The translations under genes and the position numbers were made by a program. Shown here one piece after another: positions 22,403 through 34,183 of a DNA stretch of 60,000 bases. Position 1 is the first letter of the stretch. Every line of letters starts with the position of its first letter. The stretch is from contig OX442316.1 in NCBI GenBank assembly GCA_949358305.1, forward strand, positions 12,402,001-12,462,000, in the 5' to 3' direction. The notes under the pieces were generated by a model. It was not told the origin of the DNA. It made no database searches and worked only from the letters and a program-made list of their open reading frames with translations. Source of the stretch: Strigamia acuminata. Taxonomy: Eukaryota > Arthropoda > Chilopoda > Geophilomorpha > Linotaeniidae.

Positions 22403-23661
22403 TCAGCACTCACCGCTTGCACAAATTGCTCTGTTTGGTGCTTGCTCACCAACTTGCCTGCTGAAATAGAACATAAATTTAAAACAGTTGCATATGTTTG
22501 AATGAAGGTATATTAACCTTAATGCTATCTGCAGTTTACATTTTGCTAACAGCTTTACTAGTGGTTTAGATCCATTAACCAGAAATAGGCAAAAACCTTG
22601 AAGTGCTACGACAAGATCACCAAATAACAGCAGTGGCAAGCTGTAGAATGGTCCTAAGACGAACAAGTATAATAGCAGAATGGCAGTGCCTAGTCCCATT
22701 ACTATCATAAGTCTAAAGTAAACCTGAAAACTAAAACAGATTTTGCTCTGGAAAACGTTTATCAAATTTAGTACACTATAAGAAAAACTTACTGATATAA
22801 TTTTGCTTTGTTGGTGGTATCAAGTTCTATAGGTCGCTTTTTTAATCCTTTTCTCAAATTAATAACATTCAATATGAGTAAAAGAACAATTGCACTCGTT
22901 ATCAACACATTACTTCCTTGGATGAATATGTAATAGGAGATTGTGTAATGTACGCCTTTCGCAATTTCCACAGTTTCACAAAAGCTAAACTCCAGACAAA
23001 TGACTTCATCCGTAATGACTTTACATGACTCTAAAATCAAAGGCACTCCCCAGCCGTATAAAGATTTTAGCCAAAAATTTCCATTCTTTGTAGTAGTGGA
23101 GATCAACATTTTGTCAGGATGAAATCGTTTCCACATATCAAAACCAACAACATTAAGCCAAGCGATCATCGAAAGAAGTGCTACATCTTGGAATCCTTGC
23201 AACAATTCTTTTTTTACTGCATTGTTGCAATCGATACAACCAACCATCTGAAAGACAATGCTATGTGCATATAGGAAACACATAGAAATCATATGGCAAT
23301 TCATCGGTCTAAAATCGCAACGCGAATCTGCTTTCGAAACATTTAGTATGACTGTAATCATTAAACTCAATATAGAAAATGACCAAAGAAATATGAAAAT
23401 AATATCCACATTATGTGTTGTCAGAAATGGTATTGGTGATAAGAAGGCGATTTGAGGAACACATAGCCATGTTGAATTGTCACTCGATATGTAATACTGT
23501 CCTATTGTATAATTCACATCGGCTTGTTTGTAGTATAAAGTAGTGCGATCACTTGCCAACATCAGTTCACTCAGTTTGAATTTCCATTTGATGCAGTGCA
23601 GAAAATTCTTATCAAGTTGTGTATTGTTTGGATATTCTTGGGTTTGCAGAGTTAAATTCAT
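22403..23661 (-). CDS. Methuselah-like GPCR, class I, with extended C-tail (398 aa)
   Basis: Exons are A 22793-23661 and B 22403-22730. The receptor part is intact, with all seven membrane segments and splice sites normal. Other copies stop two or three codons after Lys-Leu-Gln. Here that stop is absent and the frame runs on for about 38 codons to 22403, through what is untranslated sequence elsewhere, ending in an Ala-Ser-Gly-Glu-Cys. The added tail includes a hydrophobic patch and may be fortuitous. A splice could also remove part of it (an AG stands before Arg-Gln-Val-Gly). Confidence 0.75.
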
Positions 23662-24668
23662 ACTTAATACTTGACACAGCTGTAAGTGAAAAGAAATGTT
23701 ATGAAAATTGATACTAATAAAAACTTAATGAGATGCCATTGTGATAAAATATTAAATTGTAATTACAAGTATTAAAGATTTCTTCTGATTAAAAAAAACA
23801 ATAGACATAAGTTGATGGGAGGATGTATATTTTAATAGGAGAATACGGATGCATTCAATATGTGTATTCTTACATTTGGTTATTAATAGTTTTTCAAGTG
23901 GTAGATTTACAGATACAAGGAATACGAAGAAACCTTGAAAACTTGAAGTGGAAAAATTATACATTTTCTAGTTTTCAGGCCTTCTGTAGGAAATGGTTTT
24001 ATTGAAACAACACTAAGACAACCAAAGTCTATGGTTTCATCAACCAATTTTATACCGGAGTTGACTAAACACCTACGAACTAAATTTTTTTAGTTGCCAC
24101 AGCACTTACTGTTTTTAGAGTGTAGAATTACGGAGATACCTTGAAGTGGAAGAATGAAGTTGTAGTTACCGTACTTGTTTTTCATTCGTCATTTACTTCA
24201 ACCGCATTGTAAAAAATCGTTATTGAATTGAGTATTATTTGAACATTCTTGGGGTTGCAGACTTAAGACTCATATTTAAACTTGATATCTATATTGCATG
24301 ATTACAGTATAGTATGAATTGGTCGTTCAATAGCCAATACACAGTCTCCGTGAAACTAAATGGATGTAGTACGTTCTAAAGCAATGCTAAGAGCAGTGTT
24401 GCTCAGTTTTCTTCCTTTTAAAAGATAATAGACGTTTGTTAGTGGGAGGATATGCGTCATTGACAACGCTTATTCCTAAATTGCACCTATACGGTAGTAT
24501 ATTGCGTGAGAATAATCTGAATTGGTCGTTCATTAACCATGTACGGTGTGAATATACAGTCTCCCTGATTGCTGTCGTGAGAGCACTTCAGTTACTGGCC
24601 AGTCTCAGGATTAGTTATGTTTGAATGGATTAAGTTTTTCTTGATTGCCAGTCCACGTGCATAAACCA
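23662..24668. other. Spacer with relic exon A start and terminal exon
   Basis: It contains a decayed exon B at about 23890-23950, A/T-rich sequence similar to 13800-14000, the start of a decayed exon A at about 24190-24272, and a deleted version of the ORF-like block at about 24400-24600. No intact gene is present. Confidence 0.45.
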
Positions 24669-25809
24669 TTATGGTTTCTGGAGTTTGCAATTATTTACCA
24701 ATAGCTTTACTAGTGGTTTTAATCCATTCACCAGAAACAGGCAAAAACCTTGAAGTGCTATTGTACGATAACCAAATAACTGCAGTGAGAAACTATAGAA
24801 TGGTCCTAAAATCATTTCTAATATCATTACAGGAAAATAGATTAAACCCAATACTATCATGAGTCTAAAGTATATCTGAAATCTAAAACACGTTTTGCTC
24901 TTGAAAACGTTTATTAAATTGAGTACAATTCAGACAAACTTACTGAAGTAATGTTGCTTCGTTGATGTTGAAAAGGTGAACAGGTCGGTTCTTTAATCCT
25001 TTTTTCAAATTGATAACATTTAATGTGAGTAGAAGAGCGTTAGCAATCATTAACAAGAAACCAATTCCTATTCCGAATAAGTAATCAGAAATTTTTAAGT
25101 TTACTCCTCTTTGAACTTCTGTAGTTTCACAAACACACAACTCTTGACAAATGACTTCGTCTGTAATGACTTTACACGACTCTAAAATCAAAGGCACTCC
25201 CCAGCCGTATAACGATTTTAGCCAAAAATTTTCATTCGTTTTAGTAGTGAAGATCAACATTTTGTCAGGATGAAATCGTTTCCACATATCGAAATCTACA
25301 ACATTAAGCCAACTGAACATCCAAAGATATGTTACATTTAGGAATACGTCCAACACTTTTTTTATTACTGCATCTTTGCAATCGTTGCAACCAACCGTTT
25401 GAAAGACGATGAGATATACATACAGGAAACACAAATAAATCATGTGGCAAATCATCGGTCTAAAATCGCAACGTGAATCTGATTTTGAAAGATTTAGCAT
25501 CACTGTAATCACTAAACTCAATATGGATAATGTCCAAAGAAAAATGAAAAAGATGTCCACACTATGTGTTGTTACAAATGGTATTTGTAATAAAGCCATT
25601 TGAGGAACACACAGCCATGTTGAATTGTCATTCCATATGTAATACTGTCCTATTGTATAATTCAGATCGGCTTGTTTGTAATATAAAGTAGTCCGATCAC
25701 TTGTCCATTCCAGTTCACTCAGTTTGAATTTCCATTTGATGCAGTGCAGAAAACCTTTATCAAGTTTTGTAATTTTTGGATATTCTTGGGTTTGCAGAGT
25801 TAAATTCAT
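24669..25809 (-). CDS. Methuselah-like GPCR, class I (359 aa, intact)
   Basis: Exons are A 24944-25809 and B 24669-24882. Exon B matches the MILEMILGP-type TM6 of the genes at 4589 and 7988, but the ectodomain (MNLTLQTQEYP, then Lys-Ile-Thr instead of Asn-Asn-Thr) is of the 14494/22403 type, again a mosaic. One conserved sequon is therefore lost. An upstream in-frame ATG (about 25866) would add MSIDFPNISFHFRRCQ, also seen upstream of the copies at 11300 and 18636; I consider it leader sequence. Confidence 0.8.
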
Positions 25810-26741
25810 ACTTAACACTTGACACCGCCGAAAGTGAAAAGAAATGTTAGGAAAATCGATACTCAAAAAAACTTAATGAGGTGCTATTATGGGAAAATAT
25901 TAAATTGTAATTATAAGTATTAAAGATTTCTCCTGATTAAAAAACAATAGACCTAAGTGGATGGGAGGATACATTTCAATAGGACAATACTGATGCATTC
26001 AAAATGTGTATCCAGTAGATTAAAAACACTCTAAAAAAACGTTTTGTTGCGACAATTCCTTTCTGCTCTAATAGAAACAAAATCAACAAAGGCTTATCTG
26101 AATTACTAACAACTATGGGCCTACAACTTTCGGAAGGTCACTTTCAGGTCTCTATTGGTCAATTCTAAGGCCCGCAGCTTTACCTGGTTGTGGGGAACCG
26201 CAACGAGAAGTGCTAGAGCTGCACCAAGTGCATTGCGCTGCAGGTAAGTGATTAGCGCGCAGGGGCAGCTGGTCACCACTTTATTATTTTCAATTTCGTA
26301 TTGAAATATAATACAGTAATCGTCAAACAAATGATTCATTAGGAAAGCGAGCTGTAGCACTCTTGAACGGTTTGATTTTTTAAAGTCATCCTCATGTATC
26401 ATAAAAATAAAAATTTGTAATTTACGACTAACTTATTTGTTGTCGTAGGCCGATCCCACAATCCATTTCTCAGATTTATAAAACTTAAAATGAACAAGAT
26501 ATTTGTAATGATTATTAATGAAATATGAGAATTTGTTGGCACTGTAGTTTATTTGGCTGATGTCAGCGATGTGCTTACACAAACTGTAAAATCAAATGCC
26601 CCAGTCCACGGTGCCCCAGTCGTACAAAGAATTTAGCTCCAGTTATTTATTTGAGAATTATCTGCATTGATTTGTCTTATCAAAACGATTGATTACTAAG
26701 TTTACATTAAGGGGTTTCATAAATGACACGCTGAAGTGATT

Positions 26742-26777
26742 ATTACGATTGTGACGATTATTGCGCTGAAGTGATTA
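26742..26777 (+). repeat. 36-bp direct repeat, left copy
   Basis: The unit ATTACGATTGTGACGATTAT... (36 bp) ends in the TA next to the transposon and is found again at 27895-27930 on the other side. Part of a third unit (CGCTGAAGTGATTA) lies just left. It was probably a pre-existing tandem repeat into which the element jumped. Confidence 0.85.
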
Positions 26778-27893
26778 CAGTCGAAACTCTTTATAACGAA
26801 TCGCAAGGGACCGGAAGAATCGATTCGTTATAACGAGAGTTCGTTAAAACGAATTAGGTGAAAAAATTAAATTTTATCATGAAAAACATTATTTATTCAT
26901 AAACATGGTATTTCATGGTAGTTTCATGTTAAGTTTGTCCCGATTCTTTAAAATTGTTGAAATTTGCAGCTGAAATTGTAGAACGGGACAAATTAAACTC
27001 AGTAGCTACAATGGATGGCTTCTTGCCATTGTCAATGGCATTAATAATGTTCAGCTTGTCTTGAATTGAAATTGCCTTTCATTTGGCAGCCATTTTCATT
27101 TTTCTTTGTTTTCTAAATATAGGCATCAGATGTGATCAGTTTTGAAAATTTGTTATAACGAGAGCTTATGGGTATTACAGTAGGCGCATTCAAAAACTCT
27201 AAAACGGTCGTTTAAACCCGTTTCCACGAACTTTTAAACGAGATTCTCGTTAAAAAGCTCGTGCAAACGGGTTTAAACGGGCTGAAAATACACGACCTTT
27301 TTAGGTCGTTTAAATCTTCGTGCCACGAGAAAACTCGTGCAAATCGGGTATTGTTGGCAGCCATCTTGAATCTCCGTTAGATCGATCGCGACGATCGGAG
27401 GTATAAGTACAATTTTCCAGCTGTTCTAAATTTTTTTGTAGTGAATGACGACAATAATCATCACCATAGTAATAATTAGGGATTGAAACAATAGAAAAAT
27501 GCGAGGGGAAAAAAATCTCGAAATAAATACCGTATGCGACTTGAAATAAATACCCGTATGCAACTTGCAGCGGGATATGACCTAGAACTTGATCCGGAAT
27601 CCCAGTTAAACCAGAGTTAAACAATCGTTTATTTGCTAAATAAACGATTGCATTCAAAAACGAGGCTTTTCGTCTAAAAATTCGTGCGAGACGAAAATTT
27701 AGACGAGAAGTTATTGAATGCGCCTAGTGTACCTGAAAACCTGTTCGTTATAACGAATAATTCGTTATATCGAAATTCGTTATTACGAAAATATTTAACA
27801 TGGTGTTCTATGGCTGGCCAACCAAGTCATTTTAAACAATTCGTTATATCGATAATTCGTTATAACGCGATTCGTTATAAAGAGTTTCGACTG
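26778..27893 (-). mobile_element. pogo/Tigger-like DNA transposon, defective
   Basis: The inverted ends CAGTCGAAACTCTTTATAAC and its complement are flanked by TA, as in Tc1/mariner-superfamily pogo elements. On the minus strand about 26985-27080 codes a fragment reading KLNIINAIDNGKK followed by an SRSTIS motif. This is the N-terminal helix-turn-helix of CENP-B/pogo transposases. The rest of the transposase is gone, so the element cannot move by itself. The inside is interrupted by another element (27183-27724). Several TTCGTTATAACG motifs near both ends are subterminal repeats. Confidence 0.8.
27183..27724. mobile_element. Nested TA-flanked element with GCATTCAAAAAC ends
   Basis: It starts GGCGCATTCAAAAAC and ends with the inverse GTTATTGAATGCGCC, with TA on each side. 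Joining the flanks restores the pogo-like element. The ends match the fold-back MITEs at 12661 and 13293, but this member is longer and holds further inverted repeats (GTTTAAAC arms near 27210-27280 and an ATCGTTTATTTGC/GCAAATAAACGAT-like hairpin near 27625-27650). It has no clear ORF. Confidence 0.7.
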
Positions 27894-27894
27894 T

Positions 27895-27930
27895 ATTACG
27901 ATTGTGACGATTATTGCGCTGAAGTGATTA
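27895..27930 (+). repeat. 36-bp direct repeat, right copy
   Basis: Identical by eye to 26742-26777. See that entry for interpretation. Confidence 0.85.
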
Positions 27931-28206
27931 TTACGTGACTTATGCGAACCAATCACATGAATACTCACTTCAGCACTTCAGCGCTTAAACCAAGAAAAAG
28001 AGAGTCGGTTGTAAATTATTAACCAAATAAAAGTAATGAATTAATTTAATTTTAAAAAAATTAACAAAAAAAAATACCCAAAAATAAATAATTATAAATA
28101 AATAAAAATAAATAAATAAAAGTCACGTGAATAATCACTTTGACCTGGTGTGGGTCTTCAATAATGCAGTGATTGTGATTATTCAGCTTGTCATTTTTGA
28201 AAACGC

Positions 28207-29323
28207 TTATTTATTTGTTAATAGCCGTTTTAATGGTTTTAGTCCATTCACCAGAAACAGAAAAAAACCTTGAAACGATAATGCAAAATTGAAAAACAAC
28301 CACAGAGATATATGAGCAAAGGGCCCAATGATAATCGATAAAAGGACCACTATGAAATCCAATCCCATTATTACCATCAGTCTACAGTACACCTGAAAAC
28401 TAAAACACATTTTGCTCTTGAAAACACTTGTCAAATCCAGTATAATTCAGAAAAACTTACTACTGTAATTTCACTTTGTTGACATTATGATCCATAGGTC
28501 GCTGCTTTAATCCTTTTCTCAAATTGATGACATTTAATGTAAATAGCAGAATATTAACACTGATTAATATCACAAGACTTCCTATGACGAATATATAATG
28601 AGCAATGTCGAAATTCATTCCGTTTGCTTGAACAGTTTGACAAAAACCAAATTTCTGACAAATGGCCGCTTCCGTTATGAGTACACATGACTCTAAAACC
28701 AAAGGCACTCCCCAACCGTACAAAGACTTTAGCCAAAAATTTTCATTCCGTATGAAAGTAGAGATCAACATTGTGTCAGGATGAAATCGTCTCCACATAT
28801 CAAAACTAATGACATTGAGCCACGAATGCGTCGAAAACGTTGCTAGATTATTGAATATGTCGAACAATTGTTTCCTAACTGCATCGTTGCAATCTGAGCA
28901 ACCAACCGTTTGAAATGTAATGCTGTACACGTAAAGTGAACATAGAGAAATCATGTGGCAAATCATCGGTTTAAAATCGCAGCGTGAATCAACCGATTTC
29001 AAAAGATTTAGTGTGACAGTAATCACTAAACTCAACACGGAACATGACCAAAGAAATATGTAAAATATGTCCACCCAATCTGTTGCCACGAATGGTATTG
29101 GCGACAGGGCTGTTTGTGGGATACAAAGCCATGTTGAATTGTCACTCGATATGTTGTATTGTCCAATTGTATAATTCAGGTCAGCTCGTTTGTAATATAA
29201 AGTAGTGTGGTCGTTTGTACACTCAAGTTCGTCAAGGTTGAATTTCCATTTGAAGCAGAGGAGAAAGGACTCATCGAAATGTGTGTTTTTTCTACATTGG
29301 TGGAGTTGAAGAGTCTCATTCAT
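28207..29323 (-). CDS. Methuselah-like GPCR, class I, most divergent (351 aa, intact)
   Basis: Exons are A 28461-29323 and B 28207-28399. The junction is TA|GTAAGT to T-TTT-CAG, giving Tyr-Phe-Gln. It is the class I copy nearest class II and differs most from the rest: MNETLQLHQCRKNT start, FLLCFKWKFNLDELEC, and TM6 GLDFIVVLLSIIIGP. It keeps the FDMWRRFHPD and SLYGWGVPL motifs. The Asp-His-Asn-Val-Asn-Lys end links it to the genes at 11300, 20695 and 3514. Confidence 0.8.
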
Positions 29324-29756
29324 ACCAACTGTTTCGTGAGACGATGCTTTAGAGTGAAAATTTTTTTATGTAGAAATTTGAGCAATTTGTACTTGAGGGA
29401 AATGTGTCACATTTAAGAATAATTAAGTGCTTTTATGTAAAGTCAATGAGGAAGTGGATTCTTTTAACTTCAAGGCCAAAAAAGCAATGATAATGGTAAA
29501 AGTTGTCTTGTGATTTCATCCACAAGATTTGTGATGAAATAATTATGTATCATTAATGGTAAACAAAGTGTCAGTGTGTCACTTTAATTCTTTGGTATTT
29601 TTTGTTTTCCTGTTGTTTTGTTTGAAATGCAAAATAATTATTTATTTGACAAGAATAAACTGATTTACAAGCACTAAATCAAATAATTTTTATACAATCT
29701 AATAGATTTATTGTAACATGTCATTTGGTGGCTTTGTACCTTGTGGGATTAACATT
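29324..29756. other. Spacer, no gene seen
   Basis: AT-rich sequence between class I and class II. The 5' part is the upstream region of the gene at 28207. Nothing else is recognised. Confidence 0.5.
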
Positions 29757-30960
29757 TAGCCTTACCGGTGTCTACCAATGGTTTTAATCCAAGGATAAGG
29801 AACAGAAACAAAACCTTGAAGTGAAAGAAAAAAGCTGTAAAATTACATCACAATGTGGTTGCCTGTACATTCGAAGATCAGGGAAATTATTGTTGAAAAT
29901 CGTTGGAAAAAATTTGCCTCAATTCGTAATGTTTAAAGTCGCTTGGAGTGTTTTACACTCCATCTTTATTCTTTGTTATTTTGTGACGCACGTCAAGCAC
30001 GTCGTGTTCCCGCGACGTGCGAGAGCGCATGTTGCGCCACCTATGATTTCTATGCTAATAAACTCATTCATGCAAATTTCCCTTCAACAACTGTCTCGTG
30101 TCTGACTCCAATCCAACTACAATCCGGCTGCATCATTGCAATCCATTGCATCTACACAAATACAGGCACAAGAACACAACATCGCTCTTCTTTATTCGCA
30201 CACGTCTTGCGCAACCTTCACGTGTTGGTGTCCAAAACACAAGTGTCCATGTCACGTTCTGGGTCGCAAGATTACAAGAACTCCCCCTGGTGGGAGACCC
30301 TCATGCCTTTGTGCAGCGCCACCTATGTATTTCGACTATGAATAAACACTTTTTCTAATTCTACACTGCCGACTGGTCGCTTCCAAACTACATCCAACAA
30401 TATCCATACAATCCAAAGCAAGAAATACAACAATAGGTGCATTCAGAGTTTCTGTTTTTAGTGTTTTTATCAAAGCTGCGTAAACAAGAACCACAAATCG
30501 AGTTGTTTGTCAAGTGTTTTATGAATGGTTATGATTTTTTGCAAACGAATTTATAACGGCTGCCACACAAGTTAAACTTGGGGTCAAACTTCCATCAAGA
30601 ATAATTATGTTGAGAGAAGTGGATTGGGTGAAAGGGATGCATTTTATTTGCTATTCACTTGTAAAAGCTCAAAAACTAAGCTCTAAACAAAGCAAAAATC
30701 GAAATCAACTCGGATAGATTATAGTCATTAGACATGTTTTGCTTTTTGCTGTTTTTAGAAACACCAAAAATCATAGAAACTTTAAATTCAGTAATCGATA
30801 AAAGTTTAATTCAATTTCAGTTAACTTACCAGTTTAGTTTAGTTTTGTTGATGGTAGTAATTATGGACTGATCCCGCAATTCCTTTCTCAGATTGATGCA
30901 AGTTAAAATGAGCAGCAAACCATTTGCACTAATTAACAATGCGGCACCCTACTCTGTCAT
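29757..30960 (-). pseudogene. Methuselah-like GPCR, class II, relic interrupted by an insertion
   Basis: About 29757-29900 resembles class II exon B (a Leu-Gln-Gly-Phe-type segment and the Leu-Lys-Pro stretch), with frame lesions. About 30833-30950 resembles the last 35-40 codons of class II exon A, including the Asn-Leu-Arg-Lys-Gly region, and is cut off abruptly before TM4. The intron between them is enlarged by the GC-richer segment at 29940-30420. It is non-functional. Confidence 0.6.
29940..30420. mobile_element. GC-richer insertion, possibly LTR fragments
   Basis: The composition changes abruptly at both ends. Two similar stretches, GCGCCACCTATGATTTC at about 30035 and GCGCCACCTATGTATTTC at about 30315, are each followed by an AATAAAC signal, suggesting two related promoter/poly-A regions as in LTRs. 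Clear TG...CA ends, a primer site and a coding region are missing. Several overlapping ORFs of 69-132 codons here have no recognisable product. Confidence 0.35.
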
Positions 30961-31026
30961 TTGGTACTGTAGCTCTGTAGATTAGTTTGAATCGGTTGAA
31001 GCAAAGCCAAGTTTTTGCTAACGTTG

Positions 31027-32314
31027 TCATGCTGCTGCACTTTGTGGGCGTGTAGGCTTGCAATAGTCTAGCAATGGTTTTAATCCAAGGACTAGGAATA
31101 GAAAAAAACCTTGAAGTGCTAGAAAAAAGCGGGAACATAACCTCAGCATTTGGTTGCTAGTGTATACGACGATGATGTACATTACAAGTACCAATCCCAT
31201 TACGACCACGAGTTTAAAGTATATCTGGAAACTAATATATTTTACATCAGTGCATTCAGAATTTATTTTTTAGTGTTTTTATGAATAGAACGGACATCAA
31301 AAACTGCCAAAGACAGAATACCCATAAATCGAGTTGTTTTATGTTTATACTGTATTTGGATAAAAATTCAATTCAATTTCAATTTACTTACCACTGTAAT
31401 TTTGTTTTCTGCATGTTATTGGTCATAGGTTGATTCCGTAATCCCTTTCTTATATTGATGCACGTTAAAATGAGCAGCAAAGCATTTGCACTAAGCAACA
31501 ATGTGCATACTACAATGACGAATAGATGATGTTGAATATCAGGTCTCATTCCTCCATGTTGTTTGCAGTCCATTTGTCTGATGATAGACTCACACAGCCG
31601 TAAAAGCAAAGGCATACCCCAACCGTACAAAAATTTAAGCAAAAACTGTTTACTCGATACAAAAGATGTTTTCATCATTCTGGAAGGATGAAAGCGCTCC
31701 CAGATGTCATAACCAACGACATTGAGCCATGTGCACATTGAAGTTGTTGCTATAGTATCGAAAATGTCAAAAATGCACTTTTGTTCTACATTATTGCAAT
31801 CATCACAAATAGCCATTTGAAATACAATCCAACACACGGCTGTAATACAGTAAGCAAGCAAATGACAGATCATAGGCCGACGGTCGTACTTTGAAGTATC
31901 TGATTTTGAAAGATGTATAGCAATTGTTACCAATAAACTTACTATGGAAAACGCCCACAAACATACAAAAAATAAATCTATGTCAGATAGCTGCGGTGTT
32001 GCTTCTGAAGGAATGCACACCCACGCAGTACTATTATCAGATATGTTATAGTTTCCCGGTTGGTATTCCAATTGAGCTGGCTTGTAATATAAAATCGTGC
32101 TGGAATTCACATATTCAAGTTCGTTCAGTGTTAATTTCCACTTGGTACATTTTAGAAAGGCTTCGCTGTATGGGTAACAAAGATTTGCTTCTTTTGAATT
32201 GATCTTGTACTCGTATTCACTCGAATTGAACTGTTGTCCATAATTCGTTGAAAGTGTGCCGTTGGTATTGATGGTGTAATCTTGAGTGCGAAGAGTTATA
32301 TTTAAGCAATTCAT
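31027..32314 (-). CDS. Methuselah-like GPCR, class II (375 aa, intact)
   Basis: Exons are A 31392-32314 and B 31027-31231; the intron is about 160 bp, longer than in class I. The ectodomain is about 20 residues longer than class I and carries Leu-Cys-Tyr-Pro-Tyr-Ser before the conserved Phe-Leu-Lys-Cys-x-Lys-Trp-Lys, so it has an extra cysteine. Several sequons are present (NIT, NGT, NSS, NSST, NIS, NST). TM3 reads WLNVVGYDIWERFHP and TM4 FLYGWGMPLLL. Exon B codes Val-Met-Gly and ALQGFFLFLV. ATG 32314 is chosen; the upstream in-frame start is GTG only. An AG (CAGTTTCAG) 11 bases upstream could be an acceptor for a leader exon. Confidence 0.8.
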
Positions 32315-32989
32315 TGTTGCGGACACTGAAACTGTGTGGGCAGTATTAAATAAATCCAGCTTTACTGAACAATTTTTATAATACGTGAGGAAAATAAATA
32401 ATAGGCTATATTAATTCTTGCGTGTTTTTCTGGCGGTAAAATAGGTAATGTGTATAATTAATTTGCAACAAATTACGACTCATTTAACATCCGACTATTG
32501 TTTCAATACTTGACCTTGTGGGTGAAAAATTATGAAATTGTCAAGCGGTTGTTATTCAACTTGATCAACCGGCACACAATTATCCTTCGGTTTGCAGTGG
32601 AACAATTTTAAAAATGTTTTAATCAGAATTTGCACGAGACAATTTGTGACTATCTTGCATCCAGAGTCCACTGCCGCAACAATACAATTCAATAAATACA
32701 ACAAACAACACAAAAACCATACTTCACCAAAAATCGTTAATGGTAAACAAGTGAATCTTTGATCCTTTGAAATTTTTTGTTTTTCTATTGATTTATTTGA
32801 TGTTATTTATTACAGACTTGAAAACATAAGTAAATAATTATTTATATGACAAAAATAAACTGATTATCAACCATATCTAATGCAATTCATTTGTTATTAC
32901 AATGTCATTTGGTGGCTTGAATTGATTGAAGCCAAGCCAAATTTTTGTTGCGTGCTCCAATCTTCTCTCAATTCCTATACCTTGTGGGA
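32315..32989. other. Spacer, no gene seen
   Basis: This is the upstream region of the class II gene at 31027. I looked for a short signal-peptide exon on the minus strand and found no convincing one. The sequence is AT-rich. Confidence 0.45.
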
Positions 32990-34183
32990 TTAACATTTAG
33001 CCTTACATTTGTACACCAATGGTTTTAATCCAAGAACAAGGAATATAAAAAAACCTTGAAGTGCTAGTAAAAAGGAGAAAAATAATTTCAGCATTTGGTT
33101 GTCCGTAAATTCGAAAGCGAGTGCTATACCAGGTAGCAATCCCATTATGACCATCACTTTTAAATGAATCTGGAAACTAATATATTTTACATTAGGCGCT
33201 TACAGAGTTTCTGTTTCTTAGTGGGATAGAATTTAAATTCGATTTCTATTAACTTACTACTGTAATTTTGTTTTGTGGCTGTCTGTAATCACAGACTGAT
33301 CCTGCAATCCCTTTCTCAGGTTGATGAAAGTTAAAATGAGCAGCAAAACATTTGCACTATATAACACTAAACAACCTCCCACGAGGAATATGGTATGTAG
33401 GTTATTAGGTTTCATTTCTGCAAGTTGGTTGTTGTTGTCTATTTTTCTGATGACAGACCCACACACTGGTAAAATCAAAGGCACACCCCAGCCATATAAA
33501 GATTTAAGCAAAAACTGTTTATTTGATGTGAAAGTGGTTGTCAACATTCTCGAAGGATGTAAGCAGTTCCAGATGTCGTAACCAACTACGTTGAGCCACG
33601 TAGAAGTCGAAAGTGTTGAGACGGAATCGCAGACGTCAAAAATGTATTTTTGACTTACATTATTGCAATCGTCACAAACAACCATTTGATATACAATGGC
33701 ACCTACGTATGTAGTACAGTAAGCAAGCAAATGACAAATCATAGGCCGACGGTCGTACTGTGAAGTAGCTGATTTTGAAAGATATATTGCAATTGTTACC
33801 AACAAACTCATTATGGAAAACGTCCACAGAAATACAAAGAATAGATCTATGTCGGATAACTCGGGTGTTGCTTTTGAAGGAATGCATACCCATGCAGTAC
33901 TATTATCAGATATGATATAGTTTCCCGGTTGGTATTCTAATTGAGCTGGCTTGTAATACAAAATCTTGCTGTAGTTCTCGTATTCCAGCTCGTTGAGTGT
34001 TAATTTCCATTTCGCACACTTTAGAAACTCTTCGCTGTATGGGTAACAAAGATTTGCTGCTCTCGAATTCATGTTGTATTCATATTCACTCGAATTGAAC
34101 AGTTGTCCAGAATTAGTTGAAAGTGTGTTATTGGAGTGGATGGTGAAATCTTGAGAGAAGAGAGTTATATTTAAGCAATTCAT
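32990..34183 (-). CDS. Methuselah-like GPCR, class II (370 aa, intact)
   Basis: Exons are A 33258-34183 and B 32990-33176. Exon B is only 61 codons plus stop but is fully open (FQIHLKVMVIMG to KCKAKC). The splice gives Gln-Tyr-Phe-Gln. Exon A is closest to the gene at 31027 (shared Leu-Cys-Tyr-Pro-Tyr-Ser-Glu and a PAQLEYQPGNY stretch), so the two are tandem duplicates. TM3 has WLNVVGYDIWNCLHP; the Arg-Phe before HP is replaced by Cys-Leu. Confidence 0.8.

Larger units (their letters stand above)
25810..28206. other. Spacer with class II relic and nested DNA transposons
   Basis: 25815-26000 is the common 5' flank. 26040-26700 is the second copy of the 20165-20690 unit, with a class II exon-A relic at about 26430-26530. 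The nested transposons occupy 26778-27893. 28020-28130 is A/T-rich simple sequence. No host gene is seen. Confidence 0.5.

Noticed and set aside
26121-26402. 93-codon minus-strand ORF in a spacer
   Set aside because: The homologous segment at 20165-20690 does not keep the frame, so there is no sign of constraint.
29821-30358. Overlapping plus-strand ORFs of 69-132 codons
   Set aside because: Three frames are open over the same GC-richer insertion, and none resembles a protein family; likely a compositional effect.
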